The notes under the pieces are model-generated. The model saw nothing but the letters and a program-made list of their open reading frames with translations. It was not told the origin of the DNA and made no database searches. DNA of 40,340 nucleotides, taken from positions 1-40,340 of the forward strand of contig CAJBRT010000194.1 in the NCBI GenBank assembly GCA_903958045.1. Reading direction: 5' to 3'. This DNA comes from an uncultured Bacteroidota bacterium (GTDB taxonomy: Bacteria; Bacteroidota; Bacteroidia; Chitinophagales; Chitinophagaceae). The translations under genes were made by a program, and so were the position numbers. The stretch's first letter is position 1. Each line of letters starts with the position of its first letter. Below, piece by piece: positions 8,683 to 17,432 of this stretch.

Positions 8683-9810
8683 ATGGAAAGGATTTATCTA
8701 GACAATGCGGCCACTACTCCATTAGACCCTGCGGTTCTTGAGGCCATGATGCCGTATTTGACCACCCATTTTGGGAATCCTTCCTCGATTTATAGTTACG
8801 GCCGTGAAACACGCCTAGCCATCGAAAATGCAAGAAAAAAAGTAGCTGCATTACTAAACACCCGTCCTTCGGAAATATTTTTCACAAGTGGCGGTACCGA
8901 AAGTAGCAATACTGCAATTCATGCAGCTGTTTATGATTTAGGCTGTACCCATATTATTTCTTCTCAAATTGAGCACCATGCAACCAGTCATACGGTAGAG
9001 CATTTGAATAAAATTGGAGCAGCAAAAGTTAGCTATGTCAAACTATTACCAAATGGGCATATTGACATTTCAGATTTAGAATCACTTTTACACAATAGTA
9101 CCGACAAATGTTTGGTTACCCTCATGCACGCCAACAATGAAATTGGTAACATGATTGACTTGCATGAAATAGGCAACCTATGTAATCGGTTCAATGCCAT
9201 TTTTCATAGCGATACCGTTCAAACAGTAGGTCACTTCCCTTTTGATTTAAAAAATACACCTGTTCATTTTATTACCGGAGCTGGTCATAAGTTTCATGGT
9301 CCAAAAGGTGCAGGTATTTTATACATCCACGAATCCATCAAAATAAATCCGCTCGTTCATGGCGGTGCACAGGAACGCAATATGCGCGCAGGTACAGAAA
9401 ACTTGTATGGCATTGTTGGCTTTGCAAAAGCACTTGAAATTGCAACTGATCAATTTGAAAAAGACAGTAACTATATTACTGAGCTTAAATTCTATATGAT
9501 GGATAGTCTTCAACAAAACATAGAAGGTGTAACCTTTAATGGAGATCCATTAGGAAGCGCTTTATATACGGTTTTAAGTGTCAATTTTCCAGCTTCTAGC
9601 AAAAGTGAAATGCTACTCTTTAATTTAGATATTCATCATATTTGTGCGAGTGGCGGAAGTGCGTGTAGTAGCGGCGCCAATGCAGGTTCACATGTCATTA
9701 GAGCCATCAACAATAACCCGGATATAACAACTGTACGTTTTTCCTTTAGCAAACACAACACCAAAAATGAAATTGATGTTGTGGTTGCCCATTTAAAGGA
9801 AATGATTTAA
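8683..9810 (+). CDS. Cysteine desulfurase (IscS/NifS-like, PLP-dependent)
   Basis: 375 residues, class V aminotransferase fold. It takes sulfur from cysteine as an enzyme persulfide for Fe-S clusters or thio-modified tRNA. Visible features: N-terminal YLDNAATTP, the PLP-region SGGTESSN (69-76), HSDTVQTVG, the PLP lysine in GAGHKFHGPKG (Lys203), RAGTEN (235-240), and the catalytic loop ASGGSACSSG with Cys328. The short active-site loop region and overall length fit the group I IscS/NifS type. No iscU or other isc/suf gene is beside it; the nearest functional relation is MtaB further on, an Fe-S enzyme. The stop faces the DUF2723 stop across 2 bp. Confidence 0.88.
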   Translation: MERIYLDNAATTPLDPAVLEAMMPYLTTHFGNPSSIYSYGRETRLAIENARKKVAALLNTRPSEIFFTSGGTESSNTAIHAAVYDLGCTHIISSQIEHHATSHTVEHLNKIGAAKVSYVKLLPNGHIDISDLESLLHNSTDKCLVTLMHANNEIGNMIDLHEIGNLCNRFNAIFHSDTVQTVGHFPFDLKNTPVHFITGAGHKFHGPKGAGILYIHESIKINPLVHGGAQERNMRAGTENLYGIVGFAKALEIATDQFEKDSNYITELKFYMMDSLQQNIEGVTFNGDPLGSALYTVLSVNFPASSKSEMLLFNLDIHHICASGGSACSSGANAGSHVIRAINNNPDITTVRFSFSKHNTKNEIDVVVAHLKEMI

Positions 9811-9812
9811 TC

Positions 9813-12800
9813 TTATTTATTTTCTTTGGACATTACTTTTCCAGGAATCTCAACAGATGGGTTGTACATGGTTTGCATTTGACCCAAAGTTTGCAAATAA
9901 GACTCTGCCGTTTGTTTTTCCTGTGCCATGTTATCGGCTTTTTGCCCAGAAAGTGTGTTGTAATAATTTACTTGTTGCTGTAAATCTTTTTTAACAGCCG
10001 CACTTACTTTTTGAATGAGCGCCTGGTCTCCTGCTAAATAACAAGCTTCTAAAAATAAGAGAGAATTACGGTTGTGTAAATTACCTCTACTCGTTAACCC
10101 GTATCCAAAATTGCTTTCATGCATCATTTTGTCTACTTTATTAAGTACCGCTTTTGCTTCTTCTTTTCTATTTTTTGCAGCCAAATCAATGGCGAGTTCT
10201 GCATACGCAGATCTTATTCCACCTAAGTGTCTTCTATTTTCTTCATCAAAATAAACACCTGCTTTATCTGCATTACCAAATGCAAATTTGTTGGTTACTT
10301 TATCAAGCATCCAATCTGTATTTACCCTACTGTTTTTAACAGGTGCTAAACGGTAGCTTAGTCCATCTCTACGTAAGTACTGATCAAAACCTAGTTCTGC
10401 ACCAGCATTGGTAAAGTAAATAGGACGCTTCCAATTATTAGCAGCAATGATATTTAATACCGCTAATTCATTTTTCATTAGGGCATTACGTGGTAAAGAA
10501 AAATCTAGTGAAGACACCGCACTATCTGTTGCATTTACAGTGCCATTTTTAATTGCAGCAGCTACATCAACAGGAACAGTTACATTTTTTACAGGGAAGC
10601 TGTAATCATTATCTGGATTGTCTTTACCAACGTAGTTTTTCATAACGTCATATAGGTTATAAAACTTATCATCTGGCATAGATGCATCTGGCCTGTACTC
10701 GATATAATCACGCTTACTGCCTTCAATTTGATCAGCAGACCAGATTACATCAATAGCTGGGCTTTCATTTACTTTATAACGGAGTTGATTGATATACCAA
10801 TCGATACCAAGTAAACTATAGTTGATAACACGAATATCTTTTCTAATACCTTCTACCTCTTGCGCATACCAAAGTGGATAGGTATCATTGTCGCCAAACG
10901 TAAATAAAATAGCGTTAGGCGCGCAACTTTCTAAATAATCTTTGGCTAAATCTCTTGCAATTACTTTATTGCTTCTATCATGATCATCCCACTCCTGACT
11001 GGCCATTAAAGCAGGTACTGCTAATATGCAAACAAGTGTTGCTAAACCAGCGGCGGTAGTTTGATGGATTGATTTGCTTAATAATTCTTTAACCATTAAA
11101 ACACCTAAACCAATCCAAACAGCAAAGGCGTAAAAACTTCCAACATAAGCGTAGTCACGCTCACGAGGCTGATACCCTGCCTGATTTAAATAAAGTACAA
11201 TCGCAAAACCTGTAAAGAAGAACATTAAAAAGTTAACGCCAAAATCAGATTTCTTTTGCTTGTAATGAAAATACATACCCAATAATCCTAAAATAAATGG
11301 TAGTGCAAAAAGCGTATTGTGCGCTTTGTTATTTTTTAAACTATCCGGCATTGCAGACTGATCGCCATAGAGTAAATTGTCAATGGGCGTAATCCCTGTA
11401 ATCCAGTTACCATCTCTTACATTGCCTGCAAACAAACCTTGGTTGTCATTTTGTTTACCTGCAAAGTTCCACATGAAATACCTGAAATACATCCAGTTTA
11501 ATTGATACCCAAAAAAGTATTTGATATTATCCATTTGATTGGGAGAACGTTCATAGGTCCCATCTTGAAGTTTATTGATTCCTAAGAAATAGGCATAATA
11601 ATCTGCGTGGTTTTGATCATTGCTTAAATCCCAAACACGTGGAAAAACCATTTTATCTTCGGCAGCAAAAACATATTTACGGTCTTCCCCTAGCTCTATG
11701 TATTTGTCTGTAGATTTTTGATAACGCATGCCCGTGTTTTTTACATCGATGGGTCTTGCATTAAATTTCTGACCATATAGTAAAGGGAAATCTCCATACT
11801 GTTCACGACCTAAATAACCTACCAGACTAATTGGGTTATCTACATTGTACATATCTACAGATGGATTGGCACTACTTCGAATCATAGTTGTTACGTAACT
11901 ACTATAACCAATCAACATAAATGTAAAACACCAAATGCCAAGTCTTAAAAGCGACCATCCTTTTGTTGCTGCCACTTTTAATCCATACCAAATAAGACCA
12001 GCCATCAATACAAAAAATGCAGTAAACCCAGTGAAAAATGGTAAGCCAAAATTATTCACAAATATGCGGTCAAAAGCACCCGCAAATTTTACCGTGTATT
12101 GAATAACACCAACTTGCACAATACCCGTAATGGCACAGGCAATAACAAAAAAGATATAGATGCCGCCATAGGTTTTTTTAGCATTTTTATCTTGTGATTC
12201 TAAAAAATACAACAATCCGATAGCAGCAATTGTACCCAGTAACATAAGCCCACCTAGTGTGCTATCCATTTCCACGCCACGCTCAGGGTTTACTTCTGCA
12301 TTAGCCATTACTAGACCGCCAATAAAAGCTAGCACACCACCAATACCAATGATGCGCACAAACCATTTGCGAATAACAGCATAATTGAAGCTATCTTGCT
12401 TACGGAAATAATAAACCATTACAATAGCAGGAATGGTTAAGAGGTTTAAAAGGTGAACGCCAATAGAAAGGCCCATCATAAAAAATATGAACACAATCCA
12501 TTTATCTGCATCGGCTTCATCCGCCTGATTTTCCCATTTTAAAATGGCCCAAAATACAATGGCAGTAAAAAAAGAAGACAATGCATACACTTCACCCTCT
12601 ACAGCACTAAACCAAAATGAATCACTAAATGTATACGCCAAAGCACCCACAACACCAGCACCCATCACACTTATCCATTGACCTGTGGTAAGAGCATCAG
12701 AAGTTTTGAGACCCATAATTTTGCGCGCAAAATGGGTAATGGTCCAAAATAAAAATAAAATAGTGAAAGCACTAGCAAGCGCACTCATGATATTAACAGC

Positions 12801-13028
12801 CTTTGCTGCTGTTAATGGATTATCACCAAAAAGTACAATAAATACACGGCCAATAATAACAAATAGTGGAGCTCCTGGTGGATGTGGAATTTGAACCTTG
12901 AAACAACTACTCACAAACTCGCCACAATCCCATAAACTGCCCCCTGCTTCTGCCGTTAAAATGTACACTGTGGCAGCAATCAAAAACACAACCCAACCAA
13001 TCAAATTATTAATTCTGGTAAAAAGCAT
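9813..13028 (-). CDS. DUF2723 (TMEM260-like) giant membrane protein, putative GT-C glycosyltransferase
   Basis: 1071 residues from the ATG at 13028. The first two-thirds are membrane-spanning (about 14-16 segments), the last third a soluble, mostly helical, TPR-like region. The N-terminal loop holds SLWDCGEFVSSCFKVQIPHP, the acidic signature of DUF2723, placed like the catalytic Asp/Glu of GT-C enzymes. Human TMEM260, a family member, is a protein O-mannosyltransferase, so protein O-glycosylation in the periplasm is a fair but untested guess. An upstream in-frame ATG at 13058 was rejected because it lies inside a perfect -7 promoter element. Length is normal for Bacteroidota homologues. It is monocistronic as far as can be seen. 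Confidence 0.85.
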   Translation of the reverse strand: MLFTRINNLIGWVVFLIAATVYILTAEAGGSLWDCGEFVSSCFKVQIPHPPGAPLFVIIGRVFIVLFGDNPLTAAKAVNIMSALASAFTILFLFWTITHFARKIMGLKTSDALTTGQWISVMGAGVVGALAYTFSDSFWFSAVEGEVYALSSFFTAIVFWAILKWENQADEADADKWIVFIFFMMGLSIGVHLLNLLTIPAIVMVYYFRKQDSFNYAVIRKWFVRIIGIGGVLAFIGGLVMANAEVNPERGVEMDSTLGGLMLLGTIAAIGLLYFLESQDKNAKKTYGGIYIFFVIACAITGIVQVGVIQYTVKFAGAFDRIFVNNFGLPFFTGFTAFFVLMAGLIWYGLKVAATKGWSLLRLGIWCFTFMLIGYSSYVTTMIRSSANPSVDMYNVDNPISLVGYLGREQYGDFPLLYGQKFNARPIDVKNTGMRYQKSTDKYIELGEDRKYVFAAEDKMVFPRVWDLSNDQNHADYYAYFLGINKLQDGTYERSPNQMDNIKYFFGYQLNWMYFRYFMWNFAGKQNDNQGLFAGNVRDGNWITGITPIDNLLYGDQSAMPDSLKNNKAHNTLFALPFILGLLGMYFHYKQKKSDFGVNFLMFFFTGFAIVLYLNQAGYQPRERDYAYVGSFYAFAVWIGLGVLMVKELLSKSIHQTTAAGLATLVCILAVPALMASQEWDDHDRSNKVIARDLAKDYLESCAPNAILFTFGDNDTYPLWYAQEVEGIRKDIRVINYSLLGIDWYINQLRYKVNESPAIDVIWSADQIEGSKRDYIEYRPDASMPDDKFYNLYDVMKNYVGKDNPDNDYSFPVKNVTVPVDVAAAIKNGTVNATDSAVSSLDFSLPRNALMKNELAVLNIIAANNWKRPIYFTNAGAELGFDQYLRRDGLSYRLAPVKNSRVNTDWMLDKVTNKFAFGNADKAGVYFDEENRRHLGGIRSAYAELAIDLAAKNRKEEAKAVLNKVDKMMHESNFGYGLTSRGNLHNRNSLLFLEACYLAGDQALIQKVSAAVKKDLQQQVNYYNTLSGQKADNMAQEKQTAESYLQTLGQMQTMYNPSVEIPGKVMSKENK

Positions 13029-13051
13029 AATTCTTCGTTTTAAAAGACAGA

Positions 13052-13059
13052 CAAACATA
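13052..13059 (-). promoter_or_regulatory. -7 element (TATGTTTG) for the DUF2723 gene
   Basis: Exact TAnnTTTG on the minus strand, 23 bp before the ATG at 13028. It overlaps the alternative ATG at 13058-13056, which therefore should not be translated. Confidence 0.5.
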
Positions 13060-13146
13060 ACTTTTTAATCGTAAAATGTAAAGCCAAAAGGCCATTATTT
13101 CGTATTTTAAGATACTATTAAGGGTCAAAAAATCCTTGTTCCTGCT

Positions 13147-13154
13147 TATCTTTG
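13147..13154 (+). promoter_or_regulatory. -7 element (TATCTTTG) before mtaB
   Basis: Exact TAnnTTTG, 7 nt before the mtaB ATG at 13162, again predicting a very short or absent 5' leader. A TTG occurs at 13136-13138 but is too close to act as a -33 element. Confidence 0.5.
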
Positions 13155-13161
13155 TGGGCTC

Positions 13162-14436
13162 ATGAGTCAAAATAGAACCGTTGCCTTTCATACACTGGGC
13201 TGCAAACTTAACTTTTCAGAAACCTCTACCCTTTCTAGAATGCTAGAACAGGAAGGCTTTGATAAAAAAGAGTTTGAAGACCTCGCCGACGTGTACGTTA
13301 TCAATACCTGTTCTGTGACAGACAATGCAGACAAGGAATGTAGGCAAATTGTACGCCGCATTCAAAAAAGAGCCCCCGAAAGCTTTGTAGTAATTACGGG
13401 CTGTTATGCGCAGTTAAAACCAGCTCAAATTGCAGCAATTCCCGGTGTTGACCTGGTTTTAGGCGCTGCCGAAAAGTTTAACATAGCGGCCCATATCAGC
13501 ACTTTATCCAAAGGAAACCCCACTACCATATGTAGTTGCGATATTGCAGATGTAACTGGTTTTACGGCTTCTTTTTCGCAAAATGACAGAACCCGCTGCT
13601 TTTTAAAAGTACAGGATGGTTGCGATTATAACTGCTCTTTTTGCACCATTCCTATGGCAAGGGGTAAAAGTAGGAGTGATCTAGTGGCTAATGTGGTAGA
13701 GCAAGCTAAAACGGTAGCAACTAGTGGTGCCAAAGAAATTGTTTTAACTGGTGTTAATTTAGGTGATTTTGGTAAAGGTCCAAATGGCGAAAAACATACC
13801 GAAACCTTTTTTGACCTCATTCAAGCACTTGACAACGTACAAGGCATAGAACGATTTAGGATTTCTTCTATTGAGCCCAATTTACTCACGCCAGAAATTA
13901 TTGAATTTGTTGCGAAGAGTAAAAAGTTCATGCCGCATTTTCATATACCTCTTCAAAGTGGTAGTGCCGACATATTAGGCCTGATGCGCAGACGATACAA
14001 AAAAGAATTATACCAAGAAAGAGTTGCGCTGATTAAAAAAATGATTCCGCATTGCGCGATTGGCGTTGATGTTATTGTTGGATTTCCAGGCGAAACAGAT
14101 ACGCACTTTAAAGAAACCTTTGACTTTTTACACGATTTAGATATTAGCTACTTACACGTGTTTACGTATTCCGAAAGAGACAATACCAAAGCACTAGAAA
14201 TAAAGCCAGTAGTGCCTATATCTACCAGAAATGAACGCAATAAAACACTTCGTAATTTATCCTTTATGAAGCTTCAATATTTTACATCCCAGCACGTTGG
14301 AAGTTCTAGAAAAGTACTCTTTGAAGACTTTAATAAAAATGGAATGATGGAAGGATACACAGATAATTATATTAGAATCACCACTCCATATAGAGCCGAA
14401 TGGGCCAATCAAATTATTGATTGGGAAATGCGCTAA
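13162..14436 (+). CDS. mtaB: tRNA t6A37 methylthiotransferase
   Basis: 424 residues. A radical-SAM methylthiotransferase that turns t6A37 into ms2t6A37 in ANN-decoding tRNAs. The N-terminal UPF0004 domain provides Cys14, Cys50 and Cys81 for the auxiliary [4Fe-4S] cluster. The radical SAM cluster is CDYNCSFC (Cys154, Cys158, Cys161). A C-terminal TRAM-like stretch starts near residue 370. HTLGCKLNFSET and the order of motifs fit the MtaB/YqeV branch rather than MiaB or RimO. A cytosolic enzyme. Its stop faces the UpxY-like gene across 8 bp. Confidence 0.92.
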   Translation: MSQNRTVAFHTLGCKLNFSETSTLSRMLEQEGFDKKEFEDLADVYVINTCSVTDNADKECRQIVRRIQKRAPESFVVITGCYAQLKPAQIAAIPGVDLVLGAAEKFNIAAHISTLSKGNPTTICSCDIADVTGFTASFSQNDRTRCFLKVQDGCDYNCSFCTIPMARGKSRSDLVANVVEQAKTVATSGAKEIVLTGVNLGDFGKGPNGEKHTETFFDLIQALDNVQGIERFRISSIEPNLLTPEIIEFVAKSKKFMPHFHIPLQSGSADILGLMRRRYKKELYQERVALIKKMIPHCAIGVDVIVGFPGETDTHFKETFDFLHDLDISYLHVFTYSERDNTKALEIKPVVPISTRNERNKTLRNLSFMKLQYFTSQHVGSSRKVLFEDFNKNGMMEGYTDNYIRITTPYRAEWANQIIDWEMR

Positions 14437-14444
14437 AACATATA

Positions 14445-14948
14445 CTATATAAGGCTCACGTGCGAATGTGGGAACTCTACTACCATGACTTGTCCCAAAC
14501 TTTGTAACCGAACGTATACTTTCTTTTTGTCACTGTACGTGACCACGCCTTCTCTATCCATAAAAACCCCGTAGTTAATTCTTATTTTGGTGTCTTCTCT
14601 AAAACCTTCATCAGAAATTAATTGCAAAGTAGCCTCTTTTTCGCCGAGGTATTTTTGAATCAAATCAATTTCCTCTTCTCTAATAACGGCTGGCTTACCT
14701 AAATAAAAAACGAAATTTAAAACACCATCGGTCGATTTAACCTTTGTCGTTTCACTATCATCAATATGAACAAATACATAGGATCTAAAAAGCGGCTCTT
14801 CAATTAACTTTTTTCGATCGGTCCACTGTTTTTCTATCTTTTGCAAAGGGCACCAACACACCACCCCTTTTTTCTTAAGTTGCGCATCAATCTTTTTCTC
14901 CCACCTTGGCTTGGTATACAGTGCATACCATTTCTTCTGTTTCTCCAT
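14445..14948 (-). CDS. UpxY/NusG-like transcription antitermination factor
   Basis: 167 residues. An NGN domain (about 5-105, starting KKWYALYTKPRWEKKI and with RSYVFVHID) is followed by a KOW-type domain (about 115-165, VFMDREGVVTYSDKKKVYV). Relatives in Bacteroides (UpxY) bind RNA polymerase and allow readthrough of capsule operons. Here the gene is not at the head of a polysaccharide locus; it follows the tail-specific protease by 41 bp on the same strand. It is not the housekeeping NusG, whose usual neighbours (secE, rplK) are absent. The target operon is unknown. Confidence 0.85.
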   Translation of the reverse strand: MEKQKKWYALYTKPRWEKKIDAQLKKKGVVCWCPLQKIEKQWTDRKKLIEEPLFRSYVFVHIDDSETTKVKSTDGVLNFVFYLGKPAVIREEEIDLIQKYLGEKEATLQLISDEGFREDTKIRINYGVFMDREGVVTYSDKKKVYVRLQSLGQVMVVEFPHSHVSLI

Positions 14949-14989
14949 ACTAAAAATTCAAACGTAGTAACATTTAGGTAAATGGCCGC

Positions 14990-17143
14990 TTATTTAAATA
15001 CAAAACTAGATTTAGCGAGTATCATTTTATTCATCACTTTAATGGTTTCACTAATAGGCATATCAGATGCAATTGCAGTTAACCAAGCTTTATAACGTTC
15101 CCCCTTATTTTTATCGGGGTTGTTGTAAAACTTACTACTATCAACTGCTACAGGCTTAACCAACAAAGGCTTTGGAACTTTTAAGAGCGCGCTATTTTGC
15201 TCCACCACTTTTTTGATTTTTGTTTGCAGCGCCTGATAATTCACTAAGCTTAATGGCGCGTATCCCTCAGATGTACTTGCAATCCAAGCAAGATTATTTT
15301 TTAACGTCATAAAATTAGGGTCTTTTCCCACTCTCTCTTTTTCGGCTGCAATCGCAGGCTCATACACTGCACTTTGGCTCCATAAAAAATAAGGAGCAGT
15401 GGCAATTTTATGAAAAGGAAGCGCCGACTCATTGTCTTTTTCTCTGATTTTTAAGTATTCATAACTATCAGGTAAAACGATATCAGATTCGACACCACGA
15501 AGTTGCGTAGAAGCCCCATTAACACGGTAAAACATTTGAAAAGTGAGTTTTACGGCACCCATATCGGTACGTCCACTAAATTGATCAATAGGGTTACCAA
15601 ATGGAACAGTGCGCTGAACAGTACCCTTTCCATAGGTAGACGTACTTCCAATTACAACACCTCTTTTATAATCTTGAATGGCGCCTGCAAAAATTTCACT
15701 CGCAGAAGCACTAAACTCGTTCACCATAACCGCCAACGGACCATCGTATAATGTGCCTGATTGACGATCACTTAAAATATTTGATTTACCCTCTCTATCC
15801 CTAACTTGAACAACAGGACCTTGGTTAATAAAAAGGCCTACCATTTGAATGACTTCATACAAAGAACCACCACCATTATTACGCAAATCAATCACTATTC
15901 CTTTTACATTCTCTGCTTTAAACTTTACGATTTCTTTTGCAATATCTTCTGAGCAACGATTGCCATCTTCTCTTTCATAATCGGCATAAAATTCAGGTAA
16001 ATAAATGTACCCAATTTTATCAGTCCCTTCTGTAACAATCGCACTTCTTGCAAAAGTTTCGTCGAGCACAATTTCTTCTCTGATAAGCGAAACCACTTTT
16101 ACAGTTCCAGTGGTTTTTTTTATCGTTAAACGAACTTCTGTTCCTTTATTTCCTCTAATGATTTTTACTGCATCTTCGGTGGCATAACCAGCTACATCAA
16201 CGGGTTCAGCGCTTCCTTGCGCTACTTTTAAAATCACATCGTTGGCATCAATTTCTCTTGATTTCCATGCAGCACCACCCGGTTGTACCGATGCAATTTT
16301 AATACCATTTTCATCCTCTCCTAATTGCGCACCAATCCCATAAAAACGGCCACTCATGCCTTCGTCAAAAGCACGTTTTTCGATAGGAGGAAAATAATCG
16401 GTGTGCGGATCCATGAGACCCGTAATTGCATTAATAAAAGTGTGAAAACGTTGGTCTTCGTTAAATGTCTTTTGAATTCGATCAAAGCGTTTATTGGTTG
16501 CTTTTAATACCTGCTCTCTTGCCATTCTTTCGAGTGTAGAATCTGGCTTGGCTACATAATCTTTCTTGCCTTTATTTTTTTCTCTCTGATCTAAATAATC
16601 GGCGTAACGCTCAAGTGCTGCATACGTCAATTGCTTTCTCCAACGCTCTTTTCTGGCAGCAGCAGTCGTTGCAAAATCTTGCTTATCATTTTCTAAAAGC
16701 ACCGAATCATTCGCATTAAAATCAAATGGTGATTTTAAAATGTCTTTGTATAGTAAAATGGTTTCTTGTAAACGCTTTGAATAAACAGCGCTAACGGCAG
16801 GAACAAAAGCAATGGGGGCTCCTTTTATTTCATCATCTAAACTGCTTTCAAATTTTTTAAACCCATTGACGTCCGACTGTAAAAACAATGTTTTTTCTGG
16901 ATCTAAGGCTTTTAGATACGCGGTAAAAATCTTTTTAGAAAAGGCGTCATCTATAACTTTTGGGCTGTAATGTTGCGCTTCCAATAAAGCACCAACGGTT
17001 GCCAATAATTTTTGACGTTGCGTTGGCTGAAGTTCAGGAGAACTATTACTTACTTTAAATGCAAAAAAAATAGCGCCAAATAAAACAATCCCACCTAAAA
17101 GTATCCCTTTCTTTGTCTTCATAAATGCTTTAAATTTTTCCAT
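14990..17143 (-). CDS. Carboxy-terminal-processing (tail-specific) protease, S41A
   Basis: 717 residues, Tsp/Prc-like. An N-terminal hydrophobic anchor or signal (about residues 11-30) places it in the periplasm. An N-terminal helical domain (about 40-230) precedes a PDZ domain (about 260-345), and the catalytic core follows with NEFSASASEIFAGA (Ser480 of SASASE) and YGKGTVQ (Lys506), giving the Ser-Lys dyad. A C-terminal extension (about 600-717) matches the DUF3340-like tail of Prc. It cleaves periplasmic proteins from unstructured C-termini. A -7 element lies upstream. The UpxY-like gene follows and may be cotranscribed. Confidence 0.92.
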   Translation of the reverse strand: MEKFKAFMKTKKGILLGGIVLFGAIFFAFKVSNSSPELQPTQRQKLLATVGALLEAQHYSPKVIDDAFSKKIFTAYLKALDPEKTLFLQSDVNGFKKFESSLDDEIKGAPIAFVPAVSAVYSKRLQETILLYKDILKSPFDFNANDSVLLENDKQDFATTAAARKERWRKQLTYAALERYADYLDQREKNKGKKDYVAKPDSTLERMAREQVLKATNKRFDRIQKTFNEDQRFHTFINAITGLMDPHTDYFPPIEKRAFDEGMSGRFYGIGAQLGEDENGIKIASVQPGGAAWKSREIDANDVILKVAQGSAEPVDVAGYATEDAVKIIRGNKGTEVRLTIKKTTGTVKVVSLIREEIVLDETFARSAIVTEGTDKIGYIYLPEFYADYEREDGNRCSEDIAKEIVKFKAENVKGIVIDLRNNGGGSLYEVIQMVGLFINQGPVVQVRDREGKSNILSDRQSGTLYDGPLAVMVNEFSASASEIFAGAIQDYKRGVVIGSTSTYGKGTVQRTVPFGNPIDQFSGRTDMGAVKLTFQMFYRVNGASTQLRGVESDIVLPDSYEYLKIREKDNESALPFHKIATAPYFLWSQSAVYEPAIAAEKERVGKDPNFMTLKNNLAWIASTSEGYAPLSLVNYQALQTKIKKVVEQNSALLKVPKPLLVKPVAVDSSKFYNNPDKNKGERYKAWLTAIASDMPISETIKVMNKMILAKSSFVFK

Positions 17144-17163
17144 GTTGGAAATATGGTAAGAAT

Positions 17164-17171
17164 CAAAAATA
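17164..17171 (-). promoter_or_regulatory. -7 element (TATTTTTG) for the tail-specific protease
   Basis: Exact TAnnTTTG on the minus strand, 20 bp before the ATG at 17143. A minus-strand TTTG at 17190-17187 is 15 bp further upstream, shorter than the usual spacing. Confidence 0.45.
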
Positions 17172-17256
17172 ACTGAAAAGAAGCACCAAAAAACAGCATT
17201 TTAGCCAAATTAACAAAGGTTTTGATAAGCGGCAATCAAGAAAGTTCAAAATGAGA

Positions 17257-17287
17257 TTTTGTATAATGCGCAATTACCTTATTTTTG
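17257..17287 (+). promoter_or_regulatory. Promoter of tRNA-His (TTTTG-N18-TATTTTTG)
   Basis: TTTTG at 17257-17261 and an exact TAnnTTTG at 17280-17287, separated by 18 bp. This is the best-formed sigma-ABfr-type promoter in the window. The tRNA begins 15 bp further on. Confidence 0.65.
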
Positions 17288-17301
17288 CACTCCTAAAAGA
17301 C

Positions 17302-17376
17302 GGAGGGCGTAGCTCAGTAGGTTAGAGCGTCAGTTTGTGGCACTGAAGGCCGTGGGTTCGAGACCCATCGTTCTCC
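17302..17376 (+). tRNA. tRNA-His (anticodon GTG)
   Basis: A full cloverleaf can be folded by hand. The acceptor stem is 17303-17309 with 17369-17375. The extra G at -1 (17302) pairs with C73 (17376), the identity mark of tRNA-His. U8-A9 are at 17310-17311. The D-arm GCTC/GAGC is at 17312-17328, the anticodon stem TCAGT/ACTGA at 17330-17346 with GTG at 17337-17339, and the T-arm at 17352-17368. CCA is not encoded. It stands alone, with its own promoter and terminator. Confidence 0.95.
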
Positions 17377-17387
17377 CATCTTATTTT

Positions 17388-17418
17388 AAAACCTATAAGT
17401 ACTGCTTATAGGTTTTTT
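17388..17418 (+). terminator. Rho-independent terminator of tRNA-His
   Basis: A 12-bp perfect stem (17388-17399 with 17405-17416), a 5-nt loop and a run of six T ending at 17418. It lies 11 bp after the tRNA and just before the DUF445 gene. Confidence 0.85.
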
Positions 17419-17432
17419 AAATTTACAACACT

